A stretch of DNA of 64,000 bases from Sulfitobacter sp. HGT1 (GCF_013282155.1 NZ_BLWI01000005.1:290956-354955); one strand, 5' to 3'. Shown: positions 19,118 through 28,887, counted from the stretch's first letter. A program made the numbers and translations. The notes: generated by a model not told the origin, from the sequence alone.

Positions 19118-19929
19118 CATATGCCTTTCCCCCCGGCGGGTTGCCGGACCAGTCGCAATCCCCTGACAGCACAGCGGTGTTCACAGACGCCTATGCCGTG
19201 ATCCCCGCATCGGTGCAGCGCGATATCGTGACCAGCTTTCTGCCCGGCTGGTCGAACACCCGTGTCTGGGTTCTGGCGCGCCCGCTCAGCGGATTTGCCG
19301 AAACATTCGCGCAATACGCGCTTGAGCTGGGGGCTGGTGGCGGCAGTGACACGCCCGAACCGGATACGGAGGCGCAAGCGGTGCTGTTTGTCGCTCACGG
19401 CACGGCGCGCCTGACCATCGGGCATGATGCCTATGATCTGGTCCCCGGTTCCTATGTTTATCTGCCGCCTGCCGCTGTCTGGACCTTGTGGAACGCATCC
19501 GATGTACCTTGCGGCATTCACTGGATACGCAAGCGCTATGTCCCCGCCGCAGGTCTGCAAGCGCCGCCTGCCATGGTCACCCACGAAGACGACGTGCCGA
19601 AAACCGCCATGCCGGATACCGACGGCGCATGGGCGACGCAGCGCTTTATGGACCCGCTGGATTTGCGCCACGATATGCATGTGAACATCGTGACGTTTCA
19701 GCCGGGCGGGGTGATCCCATTTGCGGAAACCCATGTGATGGAACACGGGTTATACGTGCTGCAAGGGACCGCTGATTATCTGCTGAACCGCGACTGGGTG
19801 CCGGTGGTGCCGGGTGATTTCATGTGGTTGCGTGCCTTTTGCCCGCAGGCCTGTGTGGCAACGGGAACCGAACCGTTCCGCTATCTGCTCTACAAAGATG
19901 TAAACCGCCACATGCCACTTGCCCTATGA
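19114..19929 (+). CDS. allE: (S)-ureidoglycine aminohydrolase
   Basis: Bicupin, manganese-dependent enzyme that releases ammonia from ureidoglycine to give S-ureidoglycolate. It matches E. coli YlbA: VIPASVQRDIVTSFLPGW near the N-terminus and the metal-binding FAETHVMEHGLYVLQG in the second cupin. The C-terminus is RYLLYKDVNRHMPL. At 271 residues it has normal length. It overlaps both neighbours by 4 bp (ATGA), placing it firmly in a puuE-uraD/allE/allA operon. Its presence implies that allantoate is processed by an allantoate amidohydrolase (AllC-like) rather than allantoicase. Confidence 0.95.
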   Translation: MTYAFPPGGLPDQSQSPDSTAVFTDAYAVIPASVQRDIVTSFLPGWSNTRVWVLARPLSGFAETFAQYALELGAGGGSDTPEPDTEAQAVLFVAHGTARLTIGHDAYDLVPGSYVYLPPAAVWTLWNASDVPCGIHWIRKRYVPAAGLQAPPAMVTHEDDVPKTAMPDTDGAWATQRFMDPLDLRHDMHVNIVTFQPGGVIPFAETHVMEHGLYVLQGTADYLLNRDWVPVVPGDFMWLRAFCPQACVATGTEPFRYLLYKDVNRHMPLAL

Positions 19930-20414
19930 CCCGCGATATCAAGGCTGAGCCACTGACGGCGGACGCCTTTGCCCCGTTTGGCGATGTTCTGGATGCGTCC
20001 GGCAGCCCCGACAAGATGATCAACGCCGGGCTGTGCGGGCGGCATCACGATTTGGCAGCCCTTGATTTCGGGCCTGACGGGCGCGCGGGGATCAGCATAT
20101 TCAACGCGCAGGCCCGCAGCCTGCCCTATACGCTCAACCTGATCGAGCGGCACCCCGAAGGGTCGCAAGCATTTATTCCCATGACCGGTGCCCCGTTTCT
20201 GGTCATTGTCGCCCCCGATGATGGCGGCCGTCCGGGCACCCCCCGGGCCTTTCTGACTGCGCCATATCAGGGCATCAACTTGCACCGCGGTGTTTGGCAC
20301 GGTGTCCTGACCCCGCTGGCAGAGCCCGGTCTTTTCGCGGTGGTCGACCGGATCGGCGCTTCGGCAAACCTTGACGAATTCATGATCGACCCGCCTTATG
20401 TCATCACGACCTAA
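19926..20414 (+). CDS. allA: Ureidoglycolate lyase
   Basis: Cupin-type lyase splitting S-ureidoglycolate into glyoxylate and urea, the final step of the pathway. At 162 residues it has FAPFGDVLDA at the start, IERHPEGSQAFIPM with the metal-binding His, LTAPYQGINLHRGVWHG in the middle and VVDRIG near the end. The ATG at 19926 overlaps the allE stop. A 56-bp gap containing an A-rich leader separates it from the decayed permease gene. Urea produced here would need urease, which is not in the window. Confidence 0.95.
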   Translation: MTRDIKAEPLTADAFAPFGDVLDASGSPDKMINAGLCGRHHDLAALDFGPDGRAGISIFNAQARSLPYTLNLIERHPEGSQAFIPMTGAPFLVIVAPDDGGRPGTPRAFLTAPYQGINLHRGVWHGVLTPLAEPGLFAVVDRIGASANLDEFMIDPPYVITT

Positions 20415-20470
20415 GGAAAAAAATATGGACCGCGCCAAAAAGCGGCCAACTTCCAACAAGGGACAGAGAC

Positions 20471-20934
20471 ATGACACGTAACGCTATAGGGACGCCGGAA
20501 CAGCTGCGCGATCCAAATTACGCCCCGTCACTTGGCCGCGCCATTCCGCTGGCTATCCAGCAGGTTCTGGGGATGTTTGTGTCGAATGTGACGCCTGCGA
20601 TCATCGTTGCAGGGGCTGCCGGTTTCGGCTTTGGTTTCAACTCACCTGATTTCTCCGACCTGCTGTATCTGATCCAGATGTCGATGCTGTTTGCGGGCGT
20701 TGCGACCTTGTTGCAGACGCTGACGCTCGGCCCCGTTGGCGCGGGCCTGCCCATCGTACAGGGCACATCCTTCGCGTCTAACTCGATCATGATCCCGCTG
20801 GTGGCAGGCAAGGGCGTCGACGGCCTTGCCGCTTTGCCCTGCCGCCACTGGTCACGATGATCGGTCTGGCACCGATCAAGGTCGGCATCCACTACGCGAC
20901 GGGCAGCTCCAAAGGCAGCCTGCCGCATGAATAA
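20471..20934 (+). pseudogene. Decayed NCS2 xanthine/urate permease
   Basis: The first reading frame encodes about 120 residues of an NCS2 (uracil-xanthine) permease: SLGRAIPLAIQQVLGMF, TLTLGPVGAGLPIVQGTSFA and IPLVAGKGVDGLAAL. It then runs out of frame to a TGA near 20860. In another frame the next 90 bp encode LPPLVTMIGLAPIKVGIHYA, the PPLVTG-type transmembrane segment found further along intact permeases, and then stop at 20932-20934. Roughly 1 kb of the expected 1.4-kb gene is missing through at least one internal deletion plus 3' loss. The ribosome-binding site is intact. It was presumably the importer for urate or a related purine. Confidence 0.85.
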
Positions 20935-20957
20935 TCCCCTGCCAGAAAGGCCCCCGG

Positions 20958-20990
20958 CTTCTCTGGCTTACAAATATCCCCGCCGGAGGC
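20958..20990 (-). repeat. Dispersed intergenic element, copy B
   Basis: On the minus strand: GCCTCCGGCGGGGATATTTG, then TA, then AGCCAGAGAAG. It lies between the permease pseudogene and puuD, opposite to the direction of both genes. The hairpin variant is TCC/GGGG, shared with the pair at 30236-30329. Confidence 0.8.
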
Positions 20991-21057
20991 ATCCCGCGCA
21001 CCCCTCAGCGCGGGCCCCCGGCGGCCCCATTCCAACCGCCAAAGCAAGGATTTCAAC

Positions 21058-22281
21058 ATGTATGATATGGTCGCCATGGGTGCGTGGATCGAATTCGCCA
21101 TCCGCTGGGTGCATGTGATCACAGCCATCGCGTGGATCGGGTCTTCGTTCTATTTCATCGCGCTTGATTTGGGCCTGCACCGTGACCGAAACTTGAAATC
21201 CGGTGCCGATGGTGAAGAATGGCAGGTCCACGGCGGCGGGTTTTACCACGTGCAAAAATACCTCGTGGCCCCGGCGCAAATGCCCGACGACCTGATCTGG
21301 TTCAAATGGGAAAGCTATTCGACATGGCTGTCCGGTTTCGCGCTGCTGATCCTCGTCTATTACCTTGGGGCCGAGTTCTATCTTGTGGACCCTGCGGTTG
21401 CCGATTTGGCGACATGGCAAGCAGTCGGCATTTCTATGCTGTCGCTGGCCTTTGGCTGGATTGTTTACGACCAGATCTGCAAAAGCAAATTCGGCGATGA
21501 CAACACGCGCCTGATGATCGGCCTCTATGTGATCCTTGTCGGGATGGCGTATTTCTACACGTCGGTCTTTTCGGGCCGTGCAGCCCTGCTGCATCTGGGC
21601 GCGTTTACCGCGACGATCATGTCGGCCAATGTGTTTTTCATCATCATGCCGAACCAGCGCATTGTCGTGGCCGACCTCAAGGCGGGGCGCACGCCGGATG
21701 CGAAATACGGCAAGATCGCCAAGCAACGCAGCACGCATAACAACTATCTCACCTTGCCGGTGATTTTCCTGATGCTGTCCAACCACTACCCGCTGGCCTT
21801 CGCATCCGAGATGAACTGGCTGATCGCGGCGCTGGTGTTTTTGATGGGCGTGACGATCCGCCATTACTTTAACAGTCTACATTCGCGCGCTGGCAACCCG
21901 ACCTGGACATGGCTGGCCACGGCGCTTTTGTTCATCACGATCATCTGGTTGTCCACTGCGCCGATGTTCCGCGTAGCTGAACCGGAGGAGGCGACAGGCC
22001 CGTCCTTGCGCTTTGCCCAGGCTGACGGGTTTGATCAGGTCCATGATATCGTTTTGGGACGGTGCAGCATGTGCCACGCGGCTGAACCCGCATGGGACGG
22101 TCTGCTTTGGGCCCCCAAAGGGGTGCGGCTGGAAACCGAACACCAGATCGCCAAAGCCGCCAAGCAGATATATTTGCAAGCGGGCGTAACCCACGCGATG
22201 CCGCCAGCCAACCTCAGCTACATGCGTGCGGATGAACGCGCGCAGATCGTCGCGTGGTATCAAGCGGCAACGCGCCAATAA
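21058..22281 (+). CDS. puuD: Membrane urate oxidase with cytochrome c domain (PuuD)
   Basis: Oxidises urate to 5-hydroxyisourate and passes electrons to a C-terminal cytochrome c rather than making peroxide. The N-terminal ~300 residues have about eight hydrophobic segments (AIRWVHVITAIAWIGSSFYF, IGLYVILVGMAYFYTSVF, ATALLFITIIWLS) and several conserved His. The C-terminal ~75 residues hold CSMCH (336-340) for covalent haem c and HAMPP, with Met381 a likely axial ligand. The 407 residues match the PuuD described from Agrobacterium. AAGGA lies nine bases ahead of the ATG. No soluble uricase is present, so this is the entry enzyme. Confidence 0.95.
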   Translation: MYDMVAMGAWIEFAIRWVHVITAIAWIGSSFYFIALDLGLHRDRNLKSGADGEEWQVHGGGFYHVQKYLVAPAQMPDDLIWFKWESYSTWLSGFALLILVYYLGAEFYLVDPAVADLATWQAVGISMLSLAFGWIVYDQICKSKFGDDNTRLMIGLYVILVGMAYFYTSVFSGRAALLHLGAFTATIMSANVFFIIMPNQRIVVADLKAGRTPDAKYGKIAKQRSTHNNYLTLPVIFLMLSNHYPLAFASEMNWLIAALVFLMGVTIRHYFNSLHSRAGNPTWTWLATALLFITIIWLSTAPMFRVAEPEEATGPSLRFAQADGFDQVHDIVLGRCSMCHAAEPAWDGLLWAPKGVRLETEHQIAKAAKQIYLQAGVTHAMPPANLSYMRADERAQIVAWYQAATRQ

Positions 22282-22363
22282 CGGGATCGTCGGGTGGGTT
22301 TTACCCAGGGCTCTTGCCATTGCGGCTTTCAGAATCGCGCGGGCCTATGCTAGCTCTAGCGTT

Positions 22364-24205
22364 ATGGCACATCCGAACCCCAATATAAGCGATATGGCTC
22401 CGGTGATCCGGCAGCTTGATGAAACCGCGATCAACCGCATTGCTGCGGGCGAGGTGGTTGAACGCCCAGCGTCAGCCGTCAAGGAACTGGTGGAGAACGC
22501 CATCGACGCCGGTGCGCGCCAGATCACCGTTGAATATGCCGACGGGGGCAAGACCCTGATCCGCGTCACGGATGATGGCTGCGGTATCGCGGCGGGCGAT
22601 CTGACGCTGGCCCTGTCGCGTCATGCCACCTCGAAAATCGACGGCTCTGACTTGCTGAACATTCACACCTTCGGTTTCCGGGGCGAGGCGTTGCCGTCGC
22701 TGGGGGCCGTGGGCCGTCTGACAATCACCAGCCGCGTCGCGGGCCAAGACGGGGCCGAGATCACCGTGAACGGCGGCAAAACCGGCCCTGTGCGGCCCGC
22801 CGCGCTGAATGGCGGTACGGTCGTGACCCTGCGCGATCTGTTTTTCGCCACGCCCGCGCGGCTGAAATTCCTGCGCACGGACCGCGCCGAGGCACAGGCG
22901 ATTGCCGACATCATCAAACGTCTGGCCATGGCCGAACCCTTTGTGCGCTTTACCCTGCGCGACGTGTCGGGCGATGGTCCGGGCCGCGAAGTCTTTCGTG
23001 CCGAGGCCGAACAGGGCGACATGTTCGCCGCCCTTCATGGCCGTTTGGCGCAAGTGTTAGGGCGCGAGTTTGCGGATAATTCCCTGCCCATCGATGCCGA
23101 ACGCGAGGGGCTGCATCTGACAGGTTTTGCCGCGCTGCCGACCTATTCGCGCGGCACGGCCGTGGCGCAGTATCTGTTCGTGAATGGCCGTCCGGTGCGG
23201 GACAAATTGCTCGTTGGGGCACTGCGGGGCGCTTACTTTGATCTGCTCAGCCGTGACCGCCATCCGGCGGCTGCGCTGTTCCTCGATTGCGACCCGACCT
23301 TGGTCGACGTGAACGTGCACCCCGCGAAATCAGAGGTGCGGTTTCGTGATCCGGGTCTTGCGCGTGGCTTGATCGTATCCGGCTTGCGTCATGCGCTGGC
23401 AGATGCAGGGCACCGTGCCTCGACCACCGTGGCAGATGCGACCTTGGGCGCGATGCGGCCCGAACAGACCGGCGCGCGGGTGTACCAGATGGACCGCCCT
23501 TCGCTGGGCGCGCGGACTGCGGCCTATCAGGCGCAGGCCCCCGGCTTTGCCGAAACCGCCGGCATGTGGGGCAGGGTAGAAACACCCGCAGCGCCCGTAA
23601 CCGAAGACCCGCAAGAGGCCCCCGATTATCCGTTGGGCACCGCACGCGGGCAGGTGCACGAGAATTACATCATCGCGCAGACCGCCACGGGCATGGTGAT
23701 CGTTGACCAGCACGCCGCGCATGAACGGCTGGTCTATGAAAAGCTCAAGCGTCAGATGGCTGAAAACGGGGTTGCCGCGCAGGCATTGCTGATCCCCGAG
23801 ATCGTCGATCTTTCCGCCTCCGATTGCGCGCGTCTGCTGGATGTGGCGGATGAGCTGACCAAACTGGGCCTGACAATTGAACCCTTTGGCGGCAGCGCCA
23901 TTGCGGTGCGCGAAACCCCTGCAATTTTAGGCACCGTGGATGCCAAGGCGATGATTTTGGATATCCTCGACGAACTTGCCGATCAGAATGAGTCCAACAC
24001 GGTCCAGGCCCGGATCGAGGCGATCCTGAGCCGGGTTGCCTGTCATGGCTCCATCCGGTCTGGCCGCTGGATGCGCGGCGAAGAAATGAACGCGCTGCTG
24101 CGCGAGATGGAGGCAACGCCTCACTCCGGCCAATGCAACCACGGGCGGCCCACCTATGTGGAACTGAAGCTCAGCGATATTGAACGGCTGTTCGGGCGCA
24201 CATGA
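22364..24205 (+). CDS. mutL: DNA mismatch repair protein MutL
   Basis: GHKL ATPase of methyl-independent mismatch repair. N-terminal motifs: INRIAAGEVVERPASAVKEL, DDGCGI, TFGFRGEALPSLGAVGRL and VNVHPAKSEVRF. The C-terminal endonuclease site is present: DQHAAHERLVYE fits DQHA(X)2E(X)4E, with ACHGSIRSGRWM and CNHGRPTYVEL. This is expected for a MutL working without MutH. ATG 22364 gives 613 residues; ATG 22394 is equally close to the domain start, and neither has a strong ribosome-binding site. It overlaps rmuC by ATGA. Confidence 0.95.
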   Translation: MAHPNPNISDMAPVIRQLDETAINRIAAGEVVERPASAVKELVENAIDAGARQITVEYADGGKTLIRVTDDGCGIAAGDLTLALSRHATSKIDGSDLLNIHTFGFRGEALPSLGAVGRLTITSRVAGQDGAEITVNGGKTGPVRPAALNGGTVVTLRDLFFATPARLKFLRTDRAEAQAIADIIKRLAMAEPFVRFTLRDVSGDGPGREVFRAEAEQGDMFAALHGRLAQVLGREFADNSLPIDAEREGLHLTGFAALPTYSRGTAVAQYLFVNGRPVRDKLLVGALRGAYFDLLSRDRHPAAALFLDCDPTLVDVNVHPAKSEVRFRDPGLARGLIVSGLRHALADAGHRASTTVADATLGAMRPEQTGARVYQMDRPSLGARTAAYQAQAPGFAETAGMWGRVETPAAPVTEDPQEAPDYPLGTARGQVHENYIIAQTATGMVIVDQHAAHERLVYEKLKRQMAENGVAAQALLIPEIVDLSASDCARLLDVADELTKLGLTIEPFGGSAIAVRETPAILGTVDAKAMILDILDELADQNESNTVQARIEAILSRVACHGSIRSGRWMRGEEMNALLREMEATPHSGQCNHGRPTYVELKLSDIERLFGRT

Positions 24206-25449
24206 TCCAGATCGACGGGCAAAGCTATGCGTTGAATGATCCGCGTGTCTTGATGGTGCTTGGGGCCGTGGCGCTGGTGCTGTTGGTCCTGATCCTGCTG
24301 ATCATGGCGGTGCGCGCGGCGGGCAGATCGGCGCGGATGACCGAACCGCTTGCGCGGCAGATGCAGGTTATGGGCGGCCATGTGCAGCAGCTTGGCATGG
24401 GGCAGGAACAGCTGCGCGGCGGTTTGCAGACCGTGTCGGATACGCAAGCGAATGCACAGGCGCAAATGATCCAAAGCATCGAGGCGCGGATGGCCCATGT
24501 GCAGCAGCAGATGCAGGACCGGCTGGCCGAAAACGCCGCGCGCACGGCCCGCAATCTGGCCGAGATGCAGGAACGGATGTCTGCCACCTTGCACGGGTCG
24601 TCAAAACAAACCACGACCAGCCTGACGCAGCTTCAGGAACGGCTGGCGGCGATCGACAAGGCGCAGGAGAATATCACCAAGCTGTCCGGCGATGTGCTGT
24701 CCTTGCAAGATATCCTGAGCAACAAACAGACGCGCGGCGCGTTCGGTGAAATCCAGCTGAATGACATCGTGTCCAAGGCCCTGCCGAGCGACAGCTATAC
24801 AATGCAGGCGACCCTGTCGTCTGGCAAACGCGCCGATTGTCTGATCCATCTGCCAAACCCGCCGGGGCCCATCGTCATCGACAGCAAATTCCCGTTGGAA
24901 GCCTATGAGGCCCTGCGCAAGGCCAAGTCGGACTACGAGCTTAAAGACGCAGCCCGTGCCATGCGCGTCGCCGTCAAGGCGCATATCAACGCGATCAGCA
25001 ACAAGTATATCATCGAAGGCGAAACCGCAGATGGCGCGCTGATGTTTCTGCCCTCGGAAGCGGTCTATGCCGAACTGCACGCCAATTTCCCCGAACTGGT
25101 GCGCGAAGGCTTTGCCGCGCGGGTGTGGATCGTATCCCCCACCACCTGCATGGCGACGCTGAACACCATGCGGGCCATTCTGAAAGACGCACGGATGCGC
25201 GAACAGGCGGGGGCCATTCGCAAGACGTTGAAGATGCTGCACCGCGATGTCGAGATCGTGGTGGAACGCGTGGGCAAGTTGAACACCCATTTCGGGCAGG
25301 CGCGTGCTGACCTCGAAGGGCTGGGAACCGCAGCGGAACGCGCAGGAAAACGCGCGGCGCGGCTGGACAATTTCGACTTCGAGGAGATTTCGGATCAGGA
25401 CAGAACCGTCGTGCCCCTGACCAAGCCAACCCCCGACAGCGCGCGCTGA
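24202..25449 (+). CDS. rmuC: DNA recombination protein RmuC
   Basis: A 415-residue RmuC homologue, a predicted nuclease-fold protein that limits inversion at short inverted repeats. One transmembrane helix (about residues 15-35, VLMVLGAVALVLLVLILLIM) is followed by a coiled coil rich in Gln and Glu (about 40-165). The RmuC core follows: RGAFGEIQLNDIVSKALP, IVIDSKFPLEAYEALR, DGALMFLPSEAVYAELHANF. It is translationally coupled to mutL, giving a two-gene DNA maintenance operon. Confidence 0.94.
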   Translation: MIQIDGQSYALNDPRVLMVLGAVALVLLVLILLIMAVRAAGRSARMTEPLARQMQVMGGHVQQLGMGQEQLRGGLQTVSDTQANAQAQMIQSIEARMAHVQQQMQDRLAENAARTARNLAEMQERMSATLHGSSKQTTTSLTQLQERLAAIDKAQENITKLSGDVLSLQDILSNKQTRGAFGEIQLNDIVSKALPSDSYTMQATLSSGKRADCLIHLPNPPGPIVIDSKFPLEAYEALRKAKSDYELKDAARAMRVAVKAHINAISNKYIIEGETADGALMFLPSEAVYAELHANFPELVREGFAARVWIVSPTTCMATLNTMRAILKDARMREQAGAIRKTLKMLHRDVEIVVERVGKLNTHFGQARADLEGLGTAAERAGKRAARLDNFDFEEISDQDRTVVPLTKPTPDSAR

Positions 25450-25574
25450 CCCTGGTTAACGCGGGGCATCAGGCAGGTGGTTAATTATATTTCCACGCAC
25501 CTAAATTAATTCTTGGCGTGTGCCTCATTCGTATTACATCCACGATACCTGAACATACTGGACACCGCCCTCTT

Positions 25575-26894
25575 ATGCCGTTTGAAGCCATCGACCCGCC
25601 GCAGCCCGACCTCATGACCGGACGACGTAAAATTGCCGTTATCGGTGCCGGGATTTCAGGGATGGGGGCCGCGCATATGCTGGCCGACGATCACCGCGTT
25701 ACGATTTTCGAGACAGAAGCAAGACTTGGCGGTCATGCTCGTACCAAAATGGCCGGCAAGAATGGCGACCAGCCGGTCGATACCGGTTTTATCGTGTTCA
25801 ACTATGCCAATTATCCGCATCTGGCCGCTTTGTTCAAAGAACTGGACGTGCCAGTGATCAAATCCAACATGAGCTTTGGCGCGTCGATTGATGGCGGCCG
25901 GTTGGAATATGCCCTGATGACGATGGATTCGATCTTTGCGCAGCGGCGCAATCTGGCGAACCCGAAATTCCTGCGGATGCTCAGCGATATTTTGCGGTTC
26001 AACAACTCCGCCGTCAAGATCGCTCAAGACCGGTCGCTGACCATCGAGGGCTTTCTTGAGAAGCTGGGCGCGGGCGAATATTTCCGGAAATATTATCTTG
26101 CCCCTTTGTCGGGCGCGATCTGGTCGACGCCGGTGGAAAAGATCATGGATTTTCCGGCCTATTCGATGATCGACTTTTTCGAAAACCACGCCCTGCTCAG
26201 CCACACGGGTCAGCACCAATGGTACACGGTCAATGGCGGGTCGCAGGAATACGTCAATCGTCTGGGCGCGTCGTTGTCGGCCAAAGGGGTCGATATCCGC
26301 CTAAGCGCTGCGGTGCAGTCGGTGCGGCGCACGGCCGTCGGGGTCGAAGTGAAATCGAACGGTGCCGATTGGGAACGCTTTGACGAGGTGGTGTTTGCCA
26401 CCCATTCCGACGACACGCTGGCGATGTTGTCAGACCCAAGCGCGCAGGAGCAGGCCGCTTTGGGCGCGGTTAAATACCAGCCGAATAATATTGTGCTGCA
26501 TGCCGACACCAGCATCATGCCAAAGCGCCGGAAGACATGGGCATCCTGGGTCTATTGCGAGGATAAAGGGCAGCAATCCGACCGGATCGACCTGACCTAT
26601 TGGATGAATTCGCTGCAACCGATCCCGATGGATGATCTGCACTTCGTGACCCTGAACACCAAACGCCCGATCCGCGAGGAACTGATCTATGATCAGGTGA
26701 CCCTGCGCCATCCGGTTTATGATATGGAAGCCCTGGGTGCCCAAGAACAGGTGCGCGGATTTAACGGGACGAACAACACGTGGTTCTGTGGGGCATGGAT
26801 GAAAAACGGTTTCCACGAAGACGGGCTTTCCAGCGCTGTCGATGTCGTGCGCGCGATCAGAGGCGAGGCAAAGGTGTCCTTGGCGGCAGAGTGA
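25575..26894 (+). CDS. FAD-dependent amine-oxidase-type oxidoreductase (RSP_1091-like)
   Basis: Flavoprotein of the COG2907 type. The FAD-binding Rossmann motif is IAVIGAGISGMGAAHML, followed by RLGGHARTK. DTGFIVFNYANYPHLAALF is the family signature, and the C-terminal FNGTNNTWFCGAWMKNGFHE completes the FAD site. Starts at 25575 and 25614 are both possible without a clear ribosome-binding site; from 25575 the protein is 439 residues. Such proteins usually neighbour DUF1365 and act on membrane fatty acids. The order here matches RSP_1091 to RSP_1087 of R. sphaeroides, members of the sigma-E/ChrR singlet-oxygen regulon. First gene of a five-gene overlapped operon. Confidence 0.9.
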   Translation: MPFEAIDPPQPDLMTGRRKIAVIGAGISGMGAAHMLADDHRVTIFETEARLGGHARTKMAGKNGDQPVDTGFIVFNYANYPHLAALFKELDVPVIKSNMSFGASIDGGRLEYALMTMDSIFAQRRNLANPKFLRMLSDILRFNNSAVKIAQDRSLTIEGFLEKLGAGEYFRKYYLAPLSGAIWSTPVEKIMDFPAYSMIDFFENHALLSHTGQHQWYTVNGGSQEYVNRLGASLSAKGVDIRLSAAVQSVRRTAVGVEVKSNGADWERFDEVVFATHSDDTLAMLSDPSAQEQAALGAVKYQPNNIVLHADTSIMPKRRKTWASWVYCEDKGQQSDRIDLTYWMNSLQPIPMDDLHFVTLNTKRPIREELIYDQVTLRHPVYDMEALGAQEQVRGFNGTNNTWFCGAWMKNGFHEDGLSSAVDVVRAIRGEAKVSLAAE

Positions 26895-27652
26895 CCAATA
26901 GCGTCGATCACATTGCGGGCGTCACCTATCACGGGCGCAAGGGCAGTGTGGAAAATGCGTTTCGCTATTCGGTGGATTATGTGCTGGTCGATGCCGAAGC
27001 CGATCTGAAAACCCCGCTGCTGTTTGCGCGCAATCGCGCTGGCGTGACGTCTTTGCAGGACATTGATCATGGCGGCGACAAAGGCGCGGGGCGCGGTGCC
27101 GCCTGGGTGCGCGATGTATTGGCGCAACATCAGATCACAGGTGTCGCTAAAATCGAATTGATGGCGCAGCCGCGTGTACTGGGGCATGTGTTCAACCCGG
27201 TCAGCTTTTGGCTGTGCCGCAGGGCAGACGGCACCTTGATCACGGTGATTGCCGAAGTGTCGAATACATTTGGCGACCGCCACAGCTATCTGTGCCACCA
27301 TCCCGACCTGTCCGAGATAAAGCCCGACGATCATCTGCACGCGACCAAGATTTTCCACGTGTCCCCGTTTCAGCCGGTCGAGGGGAGCTATGACTTTCGG
27401 TTTGATATCCGCGAGGATCGTATCGGCATCTGGATCGACTATACCCAAAGGGACGGCGGGTTGATTGCGACCCTGACCGGCAAGCGCACGCCGCTGACCA
27501 ACGCGCGCATTGCGTGGTCCCTGCTGCGCAGACCTTTTGGCGCGCGCCGTGTCCTCGCGTTGATCCATTGGCAAGCGGTCAAGCTGTGGTGGAAAGGTGG
27601 CGGTTATCGGCCCAGACCGGAACCGCCCAAGCAAGACGTGTCGCGCGGATGA
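26891..27652 (+). CDS. DUF1365 family protein
   Basis: A 253-residue protein of the DUF1365 family, often annotated as involved in cyclopropane fatty acid synthesis by association. Diagnostic segments are HGRKGSVENAFRYSVDYVL, LMAQPRVLGHVFNPVSFWLC and a FHVSPFQPVEGSYDFRF block. The biochemical activity is not established to my knowledge. It begins with GTG at 26891, whose last two bases plus A form the stop of the oxidoreductase (GTGA), and ends with ATGA into the transporter gene. No membrane helix is apparent. Confidence 0.9.
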   Translation: MTNSVDHIAGVTYHGRKGSVENAFRYSVDYVLVDAEADLKTPLLFARNRAGVTSLQDIDHGGDKGAGRGAAWVRDVLAQHQITGVAKIELMAQPRVLGHVFNPVSFWLCRRADGTLITVIAEVSNTFGDRHSYLCHHPDLSEIKPDDHLHATKIFHVSPFQPVEGSYDFRFDIREDRIGIWIDYTQRDGGLIATLTGKRTPLTNARIAWSLLRRPFGARRVLALIHWQAVKLWWKGGGYRPRPEPPKQDVSRG

Positions 27653-28887
27653 AGCCCGCTTCGAATAACCTGCCTGCCTACGCCTTGTTTGCAGCCCTGT
27701 TGGCGTCTGCCGGCTTGCCGATCTATATCCACGCGCCCAAGTTCTTTTTGGATGAATACGGAGTGTCTTTGGCCGCGTTAGGCTCTGTTTTATTCGGTCT
27801 GCGCCTGCTGGATGTGGTGCAGGACCCGTTACTGGGGCGGCTGTCTGAAAGGTTGCGAAACCATCGCGGTCTGGCTGTTGGTTTTGCCAGCGGTCTGATG
27901 GCGCTGTCGATGTATGCCTTGTTTGCAATCCCGCCCTTGCTGCCGCCCCTTGTGTGGTTTGGCCTGACCCTGACGGGCGTGTTTTCGGCGTTCAGCTTTC
28001 TGACGATCTGCTTTTATGCCCAAGGCGTGGCCAAAGCCGCGACCCTGCCCGGCGCAGGGCATCTGTCGCTGGCGCGCTGGCGGGAAACCGGTGCGCTGCT
28101 GGGGGTTTGCGTAGCCTCTGTTGCACCGGTGGGGTTGGGCGTTGCGCTGAACGCGCCCTTTGCCGGTTTCGGCGTCGGGTTTGCTGTGCTGGCGGTGGCT
28201 TCGGTTCTGGCGATGCGCGGTGAATGGCGCAACATCGGCCTGCCCGCCGCGACGGGTTTTGGCACCATTCTGCGGGACGGGGTGGCGCGACGGCTTTTGC
28301 TGATCGCGCTGTTGAACGCGGCCCCTGTCGCGGTGTCATCGACGCTGTTCCTGTTTTATGTCGAAAGCGCATTGCAGGCCCCCGGTTGGGAAGGCCCGTT
28401 GCTTTTGCTGTTTTTCCTGTCTGCCGCCGCCGCTGCACCGTTTTGGGGAATGCTTGCAGAACGATACGGCGCAAAACGGGTCTTGCTTGGCGCGATGGTA
28501 CTGGCAATCGGTGCCTTTGGCGGTGCCTTGTTCCTTGGAGTGGGGGATGTGGGGCTGTTTGCACTGGTGTGCATCGGATCGGGCGCGGCACTTGGCGGTG
28601 ATCTGACGCTGCTGCCTGCGATGTTTGCCACGCGTTTGGCTGTGATATCGCCCTCTGCTGCCGAAGGTTTTGGACTTTGGTCACTTGTCTCGAAGTTCAC
28701 ACTTGCCTTTGCAGCTGTTACGCTACTTCCAACACTACAAATGTCGGGGTTCGAAAGCGGCATGGCGATCCCCCCTCCTGCGGCGATCACGACGTTAATC
28801 TGGCTATATGCGGGGCTGCCCTGTCTGCTCAAGCTGTTGGCTATTGCGTTGCTGGTTGGAACCAGACTTGAAAAGGACAGGACGTAA
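27649..28887 (+). CDS. MFS transporter of the GPH/MFS_2 type
   Basis: A 412-residue transporter with about twelve hydrophobic segments. The N-terminus LPIYIHAPKFFLDEYGVSL and VVQDPLLGRLSERLRNHRG (loop 2-3 motif with Asp and Arg) fit the glycoside-pentoside-cation symporter-like MFS_2 family, as does a second-half motif WGMLAERYGAKRVLL. The substrate is unknown. Given its neighbours, a lipid-related or oxidised metabolite is more likely than sugar, but this is inference. It overlaps DUF1365 by ATGA and the DUF3833 gene by TAATG. Confidence 0.88.
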   Translation: MKPASNNLPAYALFAALLASAGLPIYIHAPKFFLDEYGVSLAALGSVLFGLRLLDVVQDPLLGRLSERLRNHRGLAVGFASGLMALSMYALFAIPPLLPPLVWFGLTLTGVFSAFSFLTICFYAQGVAKAATLPGAGHLSLARWRETGALLGVCVASVAPVGLGVALNAPFAGFGVGFAVLAVASVLAMRGEWRNIGLPAATGFGTILRDGVARRLLLIALLNAAPVAVSSTLFLFYVESALQAPGWEGPLLLLFFLSAAAAAPFWGMLAERYGAKRVLLGAMVLAIGAFGGALFLGVGDVGLFALVCIGSGAALGGDLTLLPAMFATRLAVISPSAAEGFGLWSLVSKFTLAFAAVTLLPTLQMSGFESGMAIPPPAAITTLIWLYAGLPCLLKLLAIALLVGTRLEKDRT

